Source: Prosthecobacter algae (GTDB lineage Bacteria > Verrucomicrobiota > Verrucomicrobiia > Verrucomicrobiales > Verrucomicrobiaceae). Taken from it: a DNA stretch of 64,000 bases. Of the stretch, positions 24,967 through 32,942 are shown piece by piece. The position numbers were made by a program, and so were the translations under genes. How positions within the stretch are numbered: position 1 is the first letter of the stretch; every line of letters begins with the position of its first letter. The notes beneath the pieces are model-generated. The model saw nothing but the letters and a program-made list of their open reading frames with translations. It made no database searches and had not been told where the DNA came from. The stretch covers positions 186,001-250,000 of the forward strand of contig NZ_BAABIA010000001.1 in NCBI RefSeq assembly GCF_039542385.1. Reading direction: 5' to 3'.

Positions 24967-26750
24967 GGCTGAGTCTGGGCGGGTGGCGGAGTGGGCATGG
25001 AGGATGAGGCTTTCAGAACATTGTCTGCATCCGCGGGTGAAAAGTCTGGGGCAGGCACCTCGCCTTGGTCTGCGCGAAGGTAGCCTTCGATGTCGAGATC
25101 AAAGGCGTCGGTGGATTTTACCGGGCGCGGCACCAGGGTCTGCGGGCGCACAGCGGCGGTATCCACAAAGTCGGGATTCAGCACCTTGCGCAGATCCACA
25201 TGCGTGGGCATATCACCGCGCATGGATTCATCGAAGATGGCCTTCTTCGCCCCACTGAGGGTCTCATCCAGCACCCGGAAACCTTCGCGCCATTGGTAAA
25301 GATCTTTGCTTAGCGCCCAGGATTTTTGCATGGCGGTGAAACGGTGTGCTTGGCCCTCGGTCTGCATCAGGCGATTGCTCGCACTGGAACCTGCGGTGAT
25401 GAGGATGGCTTTGGCATCTCCCTCCGTTCGGGTGAGGATGTCCCGGCGGTAGGCCTCCCCCTCATGCAGCAGCGCCTCTTTTTCTTCCAGGGCGCTGACC
25501 ACTTCCTGGAAATTCGGGGCCACACTCACCGGTGGGTGGATGTCCCGCAGATACACCTCGGCCAGCACCAGCCCACTCTGGCGCTCATCCAGCGCGGCTT
25601 GCAAATCTCGGTGCAACTGCTGGCGGAGCGTCTCACGTGAGGTGGTCATGATATCGCGTGCGGGCAGGCGCAGAGTGAGATTGAGCAGGACCCGCTGGGC
25701 CAGGCTCCGCAGCAGGGCTTCCGCATCGGAGGAAGACCGCAGATGCAGCGCGGCATCCCCGACCCGATAAAAAACCGGCACGCTGATGGAGAGAAAATCA
25801 TCTCCACTGCCCACGAGCGAATGCTGCTCTCCCTCATAGTGGGCTTTCTCCCAGAGGATAGGCTGGCCAGGATCTGTGCGAAAGCCGAGCACGATTTCGC
25901 GCAGGCGAGTTGTATCCACGGCCTGGATGCTGCCCAGGGGCCAGGGCAGCGAAAAATGCAGGCCAGGGGCCAGAGGTCGGCTCTCCCAAGTTCCCAGGTG
26001 ATGACGCACCCCGGCATGGCCAGCAGGCAGCTCATGCACAGTGCTGAGTAGCCAGACCAGCAGGGCGATGGTGCTAAGCAAAGCGGGCAGGGCCCCCCGC
26101 ACGGTGGGCCACATCCACATCTCCGCTAGTTTCAGGTCAAAGCTCTCATCCCGTGCCGTCGTTTCAGGCAGGCAGGCACGCCACTCGCCGCCTAACAAAC
26201 GATAGAAAAAGAAGGCCCCCGGCTCTGGCAGTGTCTGCCAGTGGCGCTTGGGCGTGTAGAGCCGGCCCACCAGGCGCAGCAGACAATCCAGCACCAGCAG
26301 GGCATTCAGCACCGCATAAGCAAGGGCCAGCCAACGCTGCCAACTGCCGCCCAGATACAGGGCTCCGAGCAGAACCCCTGCCGTGATGAAATGAAGAAAT
26401 ACCGCCAAGCGGGCCAGGCAGAGCTGGACGTGGCTAACGTCACGCTTTTTTAAGGCGGTGTGAATATTGAGAAAAGCAAGGGCCGCCCCGATGAGCAGGG
26501 CCCCGATGGGGTGGGCCGTCAAAATGGCCCCGTCTGGCATGTTCTGCCCTAGTGTCCAAACCCAGCCGCCGGTGGCGACGATGCAGACCACGATGCCCAC
26601 TCCCAGCCAGCGACCTGCAATGCCAGCCAGAAGGGCCGTGCATCCCACCAAAGGTAAGAGCCAATACATCTTCAAGGCCAAAGCGAGTACGCTTAAGCCG
26701 ATAGCCTCCAGCCCAAGGGCGAAGCTAAACAAAGGATGTTGGCGATTCAT
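24963..26750 (-). CDS. Polytopic HflK-like protein with N-terminal multi-span extension
   Basis: This 595-residue protein starts at ATG 26750; a GTG 33 bases upstream is open but less likely. About six membrane segments occupy residues 9-155, and a further one lies near 220-242. An SPFH domain follows (ELPAGHAGVRHHLGTWESRPL to about 440), then a Glu/Ala-rich helix and a Pro-rich tail. Ordinary HflK has a single membrane span, so the first 200 residues are an added module. The RDIHPPVSVAPNFQEVVSALEE segment is typical of HflK. It is the first gene of the five-gene overlapping run ending at 20372. Confidence 0.88.
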   Translation of the reverse strand: MNRQHPLFSFALGLEAIGLSVLALALKMYWLLPLVGCTALLAGIAGRWLGVGIVVCIVATGGWVWTLGQNMPDGAILTAHPIGALLIGAALAFLNIHTALKKRDVSHVQLCLARLAVFLHFITAGVLLGALYLGGSWQRWLALAYAVLNALLVLDCLLRLVGRLYTPKRHWQTLPEPGAFFFYRLLGGEWRACLPETTARDESFDLKLAEMWMWPTVRGALPALLSTIALLVWLLSTVHELPAGHAGVRHHLGTWESRPLAPGLHFSLPWPLGSIQAVDTTRLREIVLGFRTDPGQPILWEKAHYEGEQHSLVGSGDDFLSISVPVFYRVGDAALHLRSSSDAEALLRSLAQRVLLNLTLRLPARDIMTTSRETLRQQLHRDLQAALDERQSGLVLAEVYLRDIHPPVSVAPNFQEVVSALEEKEALLHEGEAYRRDILTRTEGDAKAILITAGSSASNRLMQTEGQAHRFTAMQKSWALSKDLYQWREGFRVLDETLSGAKKAIFDESMRGDMPTHVDLRKVLNPDFVDTAAVRPQTLVPRPVKSTDAFDLDIEGYLRADQGEVPAPDFSPADADNVLKASSSMPTPPPAQTQP

Positions 26751-26799
26751 GAAGAGCGAAGTGAAGTGAGTGGATTGACCCACCCGATTGAAAATGCAG

Positions 26800-26831
26800 A
26801 TTCCCGGTTAGGCCTGGGCCTAACCGGGAAT
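26800..26831 (-). terminator. Perfect 14-bp hairpin after the PhoX-like gene
   Basis: ATTCCCGGTTAGGC and GCCTAACCGGGAAT form a perfect 14-bp stem with a 4-nt loop. It lies 30 bp past the PhoX-like stop and 50 bp before the SPFH operon start. On the minus strand CTGCATTTTC follows, a weak U-run. It probably ends the PhoX-like transcript and separates it from the SPFH operon. Confidence 0.7.
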
Positions 26832-26861
26832 GGTGCAACTAACCAGGAGAGTGGCCGGTCA

Positions 26862-28532
26862 TCAGTCAGCGACTGGGCGCATGAGCAGCACCTGACCATC
26901 TTCAGCGAAGAGGCTCACGGCTTCTGCGCGTGTGTAGGTGCCACCGGTCGGTTTCGGGATGTTGGAGCGGATGGAGGTCGCGAGATCACCACTTGCAGGA
27001 GTCAGGGTGACATTGGTGCGGTGGGCCTGGACGTTCACCACGAAGGTATCTGGGCCAAAGATCTCATCGGCACGGATGATGCCTGAGCTTTCCCAAAGTC
27101 CACGTGTGGTGATGGCGGAGTGGCCGTCACGGGCCTCCACACCTGCGTAATTGAAGGTGCTCTGCAGTTTGGCTGCATACTGCTGATTGCGATTCAGGCT
27201 CCACAGACCGCCATTACGGGCGTATTTGGCGAAGACTGCATCCGCAGGGCTGTTGCGGTCTTCCTGCACCATGATGAAGTTGTTGGAGATGGCGATGTTG
27301 TCAATGCTGACGGGGAAGTCCACGCCGTTGTTGACGTCGCCACCGGTGTAGCTACCCAGGGAACCGGTGATGCCATTGGCTGCCACCAATTTACCCACGG
27401 TACCGTTGTAAGTGCCACCAGGAGTGACGATGGTATCTGCATTGTACACGACATTCAGCGTGCCATTCGCCACTGGGTTGGTTGGGTTCATCGTCAGTTC
27501 ATAAAGACGACCCAGGCGATTCGGGCCACTGCCGCCAGTGGTGGCGAGGAAGAGGCTACGAGTAGGCTTGGCAGGGTCGAATTCGGCATCTTCAACGCGC
27601 ACGAAACCAAAGGCTCCGGCGGCATCTGCTGCGGTCAGCAACTGGGCATCGGTCAGGTTACCGCCGTTCGGGATCTGCACCCACTTAACGGGCAGTTGAC
27701 CCGAGGTGAAGGTACCTTCGTTGTGCTGGGCATTGCGGCCGCAAAGCACATAAACTTTACCATCCGTCAGGCCATTGCGATCCAGCGGGCTGGTGGAGCG
27801 AGGTTGTTTGCGCCCTACATACATATAAACATAGGAAGGGGAACCGGCATCTTCCGTGGAGATCGCCACAGTCAGGCTATCGCGGCGGGGTTGGATGATG
27901 GTGGTTTCACGACCGATGCGGCCCAGGTCAGGCGCGGTGTGCATGTTCCCATTGGCGATGACCACGGTCTGAGAACCTTTGGCGGTTTCATAACTTGGAG
28001 CACCGAAGGTTTCTTCATTGGTGAAGAACAGGGGGCGATCCATGCCATGAGCGCGGCTGGCGAATGAGCCGGAGCAAAAGCGCGTGAAGGAATTCAGTGC
28101 ACCTTCCAGGGGAGGGGTGGCGGAAACTTCCGTGTTTTCGAGGAAAAGTTTGGCGTGGGCAGGGGCACCACTGACCACACCTCCATTATTGGCCAACACG
28201 TAGCGAGAGACGAAGGCCCCCTTAAACTTAGTCTGGCCAGGGATGGGTTCGCTGAGCACGGTATTGCCGACTTCATGAGCCACGAAGAGAATGTTCTGGC
28301 CACTGACGGTGTCTTTGTAGAGACCCATGGCATCAGGAATGCCCACAAAAGCGAAATCCTTGCTGGCATCGCCAGTCAATGGCACGCGGTCACCAACGGT
28401 GACGATGGGCTGATACGTGAAATCAGCGCCTGGAGCCGGAGTCAAATAGGAGAACTCCGAAGTCTGAAAGCCTTGTCCGAAGGCGGCGGAAGCGAGCAGA
28501 AGGCTCGCAGCAAAGGTGGTGGATGTTTTCAT
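26862..28532 (-). CDS. Exported PhoX/DUF839-like protein
   Basis: The 556-residue protein starts at ATG 28532 with a signal peptide ending ASAAFG. Repeating beta-propeller-like segments fit the DUF839/PhoX family of calcium- and iron-dependent phosphatases: ILFVAHEVGNTVLSE, PLFFTNEET, VRVEDAEFDPAKPTRSLFLAT and FIMVQEDRN. I did not check that the complete set of PhoX metal ligands is present, so phosphatase activity is likely but not certain; some relatives lack it. The expected place of action is the periplasm or outside the cell. It diverges from the secreted-protein genes at 29069 onward and is followed by a strong hairpin. Confidence 0.78.
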   Translation of the reverse strand: MKTSTTFAASLLLASAAFGQGFQTSEFSYLTPAPGADFTYQPIVTVGDRVPLTGDASKDFAFVGIPDAMGLYKDTVSGQNILFVAHEVGNTVLSEPIPGQTKFKGAFVSRYVLANNGGVVSGAPAHAKLFLENTEVSATPPLEGALNSFTRFCSGSFASRAHGMDRPLFFTNEETFGAPSYETAKGSQTVVIANGNMHTAPDLGRIGRETTIIQPRRDSLTVAISTEDAGSPSYVYMYVGRKQPRSTSPLDRNGLTDGKVYVLCGRNAQHNEGTFTSGQLPVKWVQIPNGGNLTDAQLLTAADAAGAFGFVRVEDAEFDPAKPTRSLFLATTGGSGPNRLGRLYELTMNPTNPVANGTLNVVYNADTIVTPGGTYNGTVGKLVAANGITGSLGSYTGGDVNNGVDFPVSIDNIAISNNFIMVQEDRNSPADAVFAKYARNGGLWSLNRNQQYAAKLQSTFNYAGVEARDGHSAITTRGLWESSGIIRADEIFGPDTFVVNVQAHRTNVTLTPASGDLATSIRSNIPKPTGGTYTRAEAVSLFAEDGQVLLMRPVAD

Positions 28533-29068
28533 GAGAGGATGAGTCAAGGAGGCGTTAGGAAATGTCATTCCATCGGCACTCTCATCCCAACCCCATGTCC
28601 AAGCTGTCGACAAACAAGCCTGCGTAACACTTCCGCCTCATGGCAGAAATGTCACGCGAAGGCGCTTGGTGGCCGACCTTCAAACCTAACCAAAAGCGAA
28701 ATAATAAGATTTAATCGGATGATTGATTGTTAGATGCCTTTCAAATGACTCTATTGGGTCAGCCTGATGTCACAAAAACAGTGAGCTGCTCGAAACAACT
28801 CAGCGGGCGGGGATCATCCATTTTGAGAGTGGGGGACGAACGAGAAGTGAGTGTGCCAAAAGTCGGTGTGACGAAAACGTCGCACGGAAACCATTGTTTG
28901 GCAGCTACCCCACGTACCCAAAAGACCTAGCGAAGTACTGAGCCTCATTAAGAAATGGGGTAGGTGACGAAAGTGTTGCTGAGGAGCTTTTGTCCCATGT
29001 CGCGAAGTGGGGTCATGTCGGCGGACGGTGCTTCAGAACCCTCGCACCTTCACGACCACCTCAAAATC
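28533..29068. other. 536-bp divergent intergenic region
   Basis: No convincing gene is seen. The region must hold the promoters of the PhoX-like gene and of the secreted-protein operon. It contains a near-perfect palindrome at 28866-28885 (GTGTGACG-AAAA-CGTCGCAC, one mismatch) and other GTGACGAAA/GTCACAAAA-like words at about 28768 and 28963, which may be operator sites. Small open frames here lack gene character. Confidence 0.5.
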
Positions 29069-30109
29069 ATGACAATGAAATTACGCTCTCCCTTCGGATG
29101 GCTGGCACTGGCGGCGCTGAGCGCCAGCCCTCTGTGCGGCCAGGAAAACATGCTGCCTGTCAGCCGCACAGCCGGTGTGCTGACGGCTGATTTGCCCGCA
29201 GGCAAATCCACCCTCGTGGGGATGCCGTTTGCGAGTATCGTGGCGAGTGGCACCGTCGGTTCGGTCAATGCCGGTCAACTCACTCTGGTCTCATCCCCCG
29301 CAGTGCTTCCTTCCCTGACGGCGGCTCCTCATGCCATCAAGATTACCAGCCGCGTGGATCAGCGGGGAACAGGCACCAATGCTCCTGCCGGATCCAGCAC
29401 CAATGCTTATGGTTACGCCGCCAAGATCACTGCCCAGGCCGATCAGGCCGTCACGGCAGCCCTTTCTGTGGTGCCTAACGTGGGTGATGAATTCGTGATC
29501 TACAAGTTGGCTACGCTTTCCTCCCTATTTGGTGCGACCAATAGCGCCAACCTCAAGGAAGGCGAAACATCCGCCACTGCCGACATCGTGTATCTGGCCT
29601 CCGCTGGTGAACTGGTCGGTTATTTCTATCATAGCACGGCGGATGTCTGGCGCGCTACAGCCACCCCTACGACGGGTGATGCAGGCACGACTGAAATCGC
29701 CCCTGGCGCAGCCATTCTTGTGGCACGCAAGGCGGATGGTGCGGCCAACATCGAACTCACCGTCACGGGGGATACACTCCCTGGCCGTCAGGTGTCTGAT
29801 GTGAACTCTGGTTTCCAGGTCATTAACAATCCCTACAGCGTCAGCACCACCCTGGCAGCTAGCGGCCTACAGAGCGCTATCACAGGCGGCACAGGTGCAG
29901 CCAGCGCTGATGTCATCTACCTTGAGCAGGACGGTGTCCTCTCCGGCTACTATTACAAAACAGGCGGCGTTGGCGGCATCGGCTGGCGTGCCCTTTCAAA
30001 CAACGTGGCAGATGCGGGCGCAACGCTCGTCTCCCCCGGCAAGGCCATCCTTTTCAAGGAGCAGGCTGGCACGGTGAAGTTCGTCCTTCAGGAGCCCTTC
30101 GCTGAGTAA
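29069..30109 (+). CDS. Secreted TIGR02597-like protein
   Basis: The 346-residue product starts at ATG 29069 (MTMKLRSPFGW; an in-frame ATG at 29075 is also possible) and has a signal peptide ending SPLCG. The body is rich in Ala, Gly, Thr and Ser and has two similar beta-rich halves. The repeats are recognisable: DIVYLASAGELVGYFYHSTADVW in the first half and DVIYLEQDGVLSGYYYKTGG in the second, each followed by APGAAILV or SPGKAILF. From memory this resembles the verrucomicrobial family TIGR02597, whose function is unknown. It is the first gene of a likely three-gene operon of secreted proteins. Confidence 0.7.
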   Translation: MTMKLRSPFGWLALAALSASPLCGQENMLPVSRTAGVLTADLPAGKSTLVGMPFASIVASGTVGSVNAGQLTLVSSPAVLPSLTAAPHAIKITSRVDQRGTGTNAPAGSSTNAYGYAAKITAQADQAVTAALSVVPNVGDEFVIYKLATLSSLFGATNSANLKEGETSATADIVYLASAGELVGYFYHSTADVWRATATPTTGDAGTTEIAPGAAILVARKADGAANIELTVTGDTLPGRQVSDVNSGFQVINNPYSVSTTLAASGLQSAITGGTGAASADVIYLEQDGVLSGYYYKTGGVGGIGWRALSNNVADAGATLVSPGKAILFKEQAGTVKFVLQEPFAE

Positions 30110-30142
30110 TCCCTCTCAAACTCTTTCATTCCTCTCTCACCC

Positions 30143-32899
30143 ATGAAAAAAATATTCCTCTCCGCGCTTTTGGCGTTGGGTACTTTGGGCAGTGGCCAGG
30201 CGGCCAATCTTTACTCCAGCAACCTGGGTAACGGTGTCTCCCTGGACGGTAACCTTGCCGGTATTGCCTCTGGCACCGTACGTTTCGGTGTCTTTCCAGA
30301 CGGCTTCGATTTCAATGCCAACGTTGGAGATTTTAACGCTCTTGACGCTGCCTTCATTCAGGTAGCCTCTTTCAGCGGCGATCTCAGCGTCAGTGCGATC
30401 AATGGATTCTACCAGCAGGCGATCAGCTACGATTCATCCATCAGCTACGAAGGCACTTCGTATGCCTCTGGAATCGCGGGTAAAAAGGTTTACATCTGGA
30501 TCCTCAATAGTGTGATCCCCGAAGAAGTGAGCCAGCAGCTCATCGCTTCCTCGAATCAGACCTGGGCAGCCGCAGATGCGGTGGTCGCAGATACCTTTGC
30601 CTCCCCTGATTCGGGTGTGGCAGGTCTGACTTTCCATGTCGGCAGCCCCGGTGGTGCAGACATTGGTGCGGGTGCAGCCTCCCATGTGCTCGGCGGTGCT
30701 CAGACAGCTGTGACTGAGGCCACTGTCAGCGTCGCCCCTATGGGTGTCGTTAATGCAGGAACCGCAGTGACATTCACCGCAGTCGCAGACGGCTCCCCAG
30801 TGAAGACTTACAAATGGCGCAAAAACGGCGTGGTCATCGCTGGTCAGACTGCCAGCACCCTGGTTATCGCCACTTCCGTGGCACAAGACACTGGTGTTTA
30901 TGACGTTCTCGTCAGCAACAACCTTGCTGAAGACGTCGCCAGCAACACCGTCTCTCTGACAGTCAATACGCCGAAGCCCACGATTCTCACCCAGCCTCTG
31001 TCCACCGTCCTCGCTGTGGGTGAAACACTGGAACTGAACACCGAAGCCGTGGCTGCGGGCAACCTCCAGTTCCAGTGGAAAAAAGGCGCCAACATCGCTG
31101 GTGCTACCACCAAAGAACTGGTGCTCCCAAACATGAGCTTCGCCCAGGCAGGTGCTTACACCGTCAGTGTGACCAATGCCCCAGGCGCTGGCACAGGCAC
31201 CGTCACGAGCGCTAAGGCGGAAGTCGTCGTCGTTGACAAAACTCCAGCCGTGGTCGCTAGCGCAGTCGGTGGCAATGTGTCCCTCACCACGCTGACCGCG
31301 GGTAAGGTGCAGAGCTTCCAGTGGTTCAAAGTGGGCGAGATCAATGCTCTGCAGAACGGCACCAAATACTCCGGCGTCACCACCAAGACCCTCCTCGTCC
31401 GCAGTGCCCAAGAAGCTGATTCCGGTGATTACTTCTGCGTCATCACTTCCGGCACGGACACTGAGAACTCCGGTATCCGCACTCTCAGCGTCTTCACCCA
31501 GGCTCCTGAGTTGGATGCAGCAGCAGTGGCTCTTATGCCAGATGCTGAAATCGGCTCCACATACTACTTCAGTGTCCCAGTCCTCGGTGGTGCTGTGAAG
31601 GCTCCTCTCACCTACGCTGCTCGTGGTCTCCCAGCAGGTCTGAAGATGGATGCCAAAACTGGCCTGATCACTGGCCGCCCGACCAAAGCCCAAGAGAACA
31701 TCACCGTCACACTGACCGTGACGAACCGTGCTGGCACAGATACCGAAACGGTCGTCATCAATGTCAATGCCTCTCCTGAACTGGCCGGTCTGGCTGGCAG
31801 CTACGTTGGCCCGATTGATCGCAACACCGATTCTGGTCTGCCTGGTGCAGAGCTGGGGGGGCGTTTTGAAATGACCGTCTCGACCCTGGGGGCTTTGACC
31901 GGTAAGCTTTACCTTGGAGCTGTGACACTGCCTGTGAAAGGCTTCCTGGAACTCAATGACGACGTCCCATATGCCGCGTTCTCCGTGGCCCGCACCGGCG
32001 GTCTGACTCCCCTGGTGGTCGGTTTTGAAATCGAAGGCGACAACCTCGTCAACGGCTTCATCAGCGACACGGAAGACGAAGTGAACTTTGATGGTTATCG
32101 CAATGTTTTCAGCACCAAGCTCAATCCTGCCGACGACTACAAAGGTCTCTACAACTTCGCGATTGGCTTTGAAGAAGGCAATGTAAACGTCGGCGAGGCC
32201 TCCGTGCCACAGGGCGCTGGTTTCGGCTCCTTCACCGTCGCTGCGGATGGCAAGCTGAGCATCAAAGGCAAAACTGCCGATGGCGAAGCCTTCACCACGT
32301 CCTCCTTTGTCAGCCCGACTGGGGATGTCTTCCTCTTCCAGACTCTCTACAAGACCGTCACGAAGGGTTCCATCCATGGTCGCCTGATCATTGACTCCAC
32401 GAACGACAATCTCATCGAAGGCTCGGCGACTCAAAACCGTCCTTTCGACATCTCGGCCAAACAGCGTACCTACGCTGCCGGGTTCTCCATCACCAATCCT
32501 GCTGAAGCCTACGTGATCCTGGGTGGCCTCTATGTGGCTCCTGTTTCACCGCTGGTGCTGCTGAACAAGGCTGCCAACACGAATGTGGAGCTGAGCCTGA
32601 GCGGTGGTGCAGATGCCTCTGCTGCTGAAGCTTTGGTCACCTTGCAGGCGGCTAACAAGATCCTCGTCGGCACGAATACCGCCAAGACGAAGCTGGCCAT
32701 CAATCCAAAGACCGGTCTCATCACTGGCAGCTTTGCACTGACGGATAAGCGCGCTGGCAAATTCGAAGGCGTGGTCATCCCTGAAGGCAGCAAGCTCATC
32801 GGTCTGGGATATTACACCCTCCCAGAAGCCACCCCAACCATCACCACTTCGAAAATCCTCTCCGGTCTCATGAGCATGGATGTTCCTGCTGCTGAATAA
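30143..32899 (+). CDS. Large secreted Ig-repeat protein
   Basis: The 918-residue protein has a signal peptide (1-20, ending GSGQA). A unique N-terminal domain extends to about 195. Three Ig-like repeats cover about 200-450, each with the K-W-x-K / F-Q-W and DxGxYxVxVSN pattern. A cadherin/putative-Ig module spans about 455-545, with LTYAARGLPAGLKMDAKTG. Two beta-rich domains carrying YVGPID and GLYNFAIGF segments follow. Proteins with this plan are common exported proteins of Verrucomicrobiota; binding of polysaccharide or surface structures is plausible but not shown. No PEP-CTERM or LPXTG-type sorting tail is present. It begins 33 bp after the TIGR02597-like gene. Confidence 0.82.
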   Translation: MKKIFLSALLALGTLGSGQAANLYSSNLGNGVSLDGNLAGIASGTVRFGVFPDGFDFNANVGDFNALDAAFIQVASFSGDLSVSAINGFYQQAISYDSSISYEGTSYASGIAGKKVYIWILNSVIPEEVSQQLIASSNQTWAAADAVVADTFASPDSGVAGLTFHVGSPGGADIGAGAASHVLGGAQTAVTEATVSVAPMGVVNAGTAVTFTAVADGSPVKTYKWRKNGVVIAGQTASTLVIATSVAQDTGVYDVLVSNNLAEDVASNTVSLTVNTPKPTILTQPLSTVLAVGETLELNTEAVAAGNLQFQWKKGANIAGATTKELVLPNMSFAQAGAYTVSVTNAPGAGTGTVTSAKAEVVVVDKTPAVVASAVGGNVSLTTLTAGKVQSFQWFKVGEINALQNGTKYSGVTTKTLLVRSAQEADSGDYFCVITSGTDTENSGIRTLSVFTQAPELDAAAVALMPDAEIGSTYYFSVPVLGGAVKAPLTYAARGLPAGLKMDAKTGLITGRPTKAQENITVTLTVTNRAGTDTETVVINVNASPELAGLAGSYVGPIDRNTDSGLPGAELGGRFEMTVSTLGALTGKLYLGAVTLPVKGFLELNDDVPYAAFSVARTGGLTPLVVGFEIEGDNLVNGFISDTEDEVNFDGYRNVFSTKLNPADDYKGLYNFAIGFEEGNVNVGEASVPQGAGFGSFTVAADGKLSIKGKTADGEAFTTSSFVSPTGDVFLFQTLYKTVTKGSIHGRLIIDSTNDNLIEGSATQNRPFDISAKQRTYAAGFSITNPAEAYVILGGLYVAPVSPLVLLNKAANTNVELSLSGGADASAAEALVTLQAANKILVGTNTAKTKLAINPKTGLITGSFALTDKRAGKFEGVVIPEGSKLIGLGYYTLPEATPTITTSKILSGLMSMDVPAAE

Positions 32900-32942
32900 G
32901 CCCTTCGAAGAAACTGACGACGAACTCTCCATTTATTCCTTT

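Noticed and set aside
30434-32434. A 666-codon open frame on the minus strand
   Set aside because: It runs antisense to the Ig-repeat gene, lacks a signal or domain, and is explained by the codon structure of the real gene on the plus strand.
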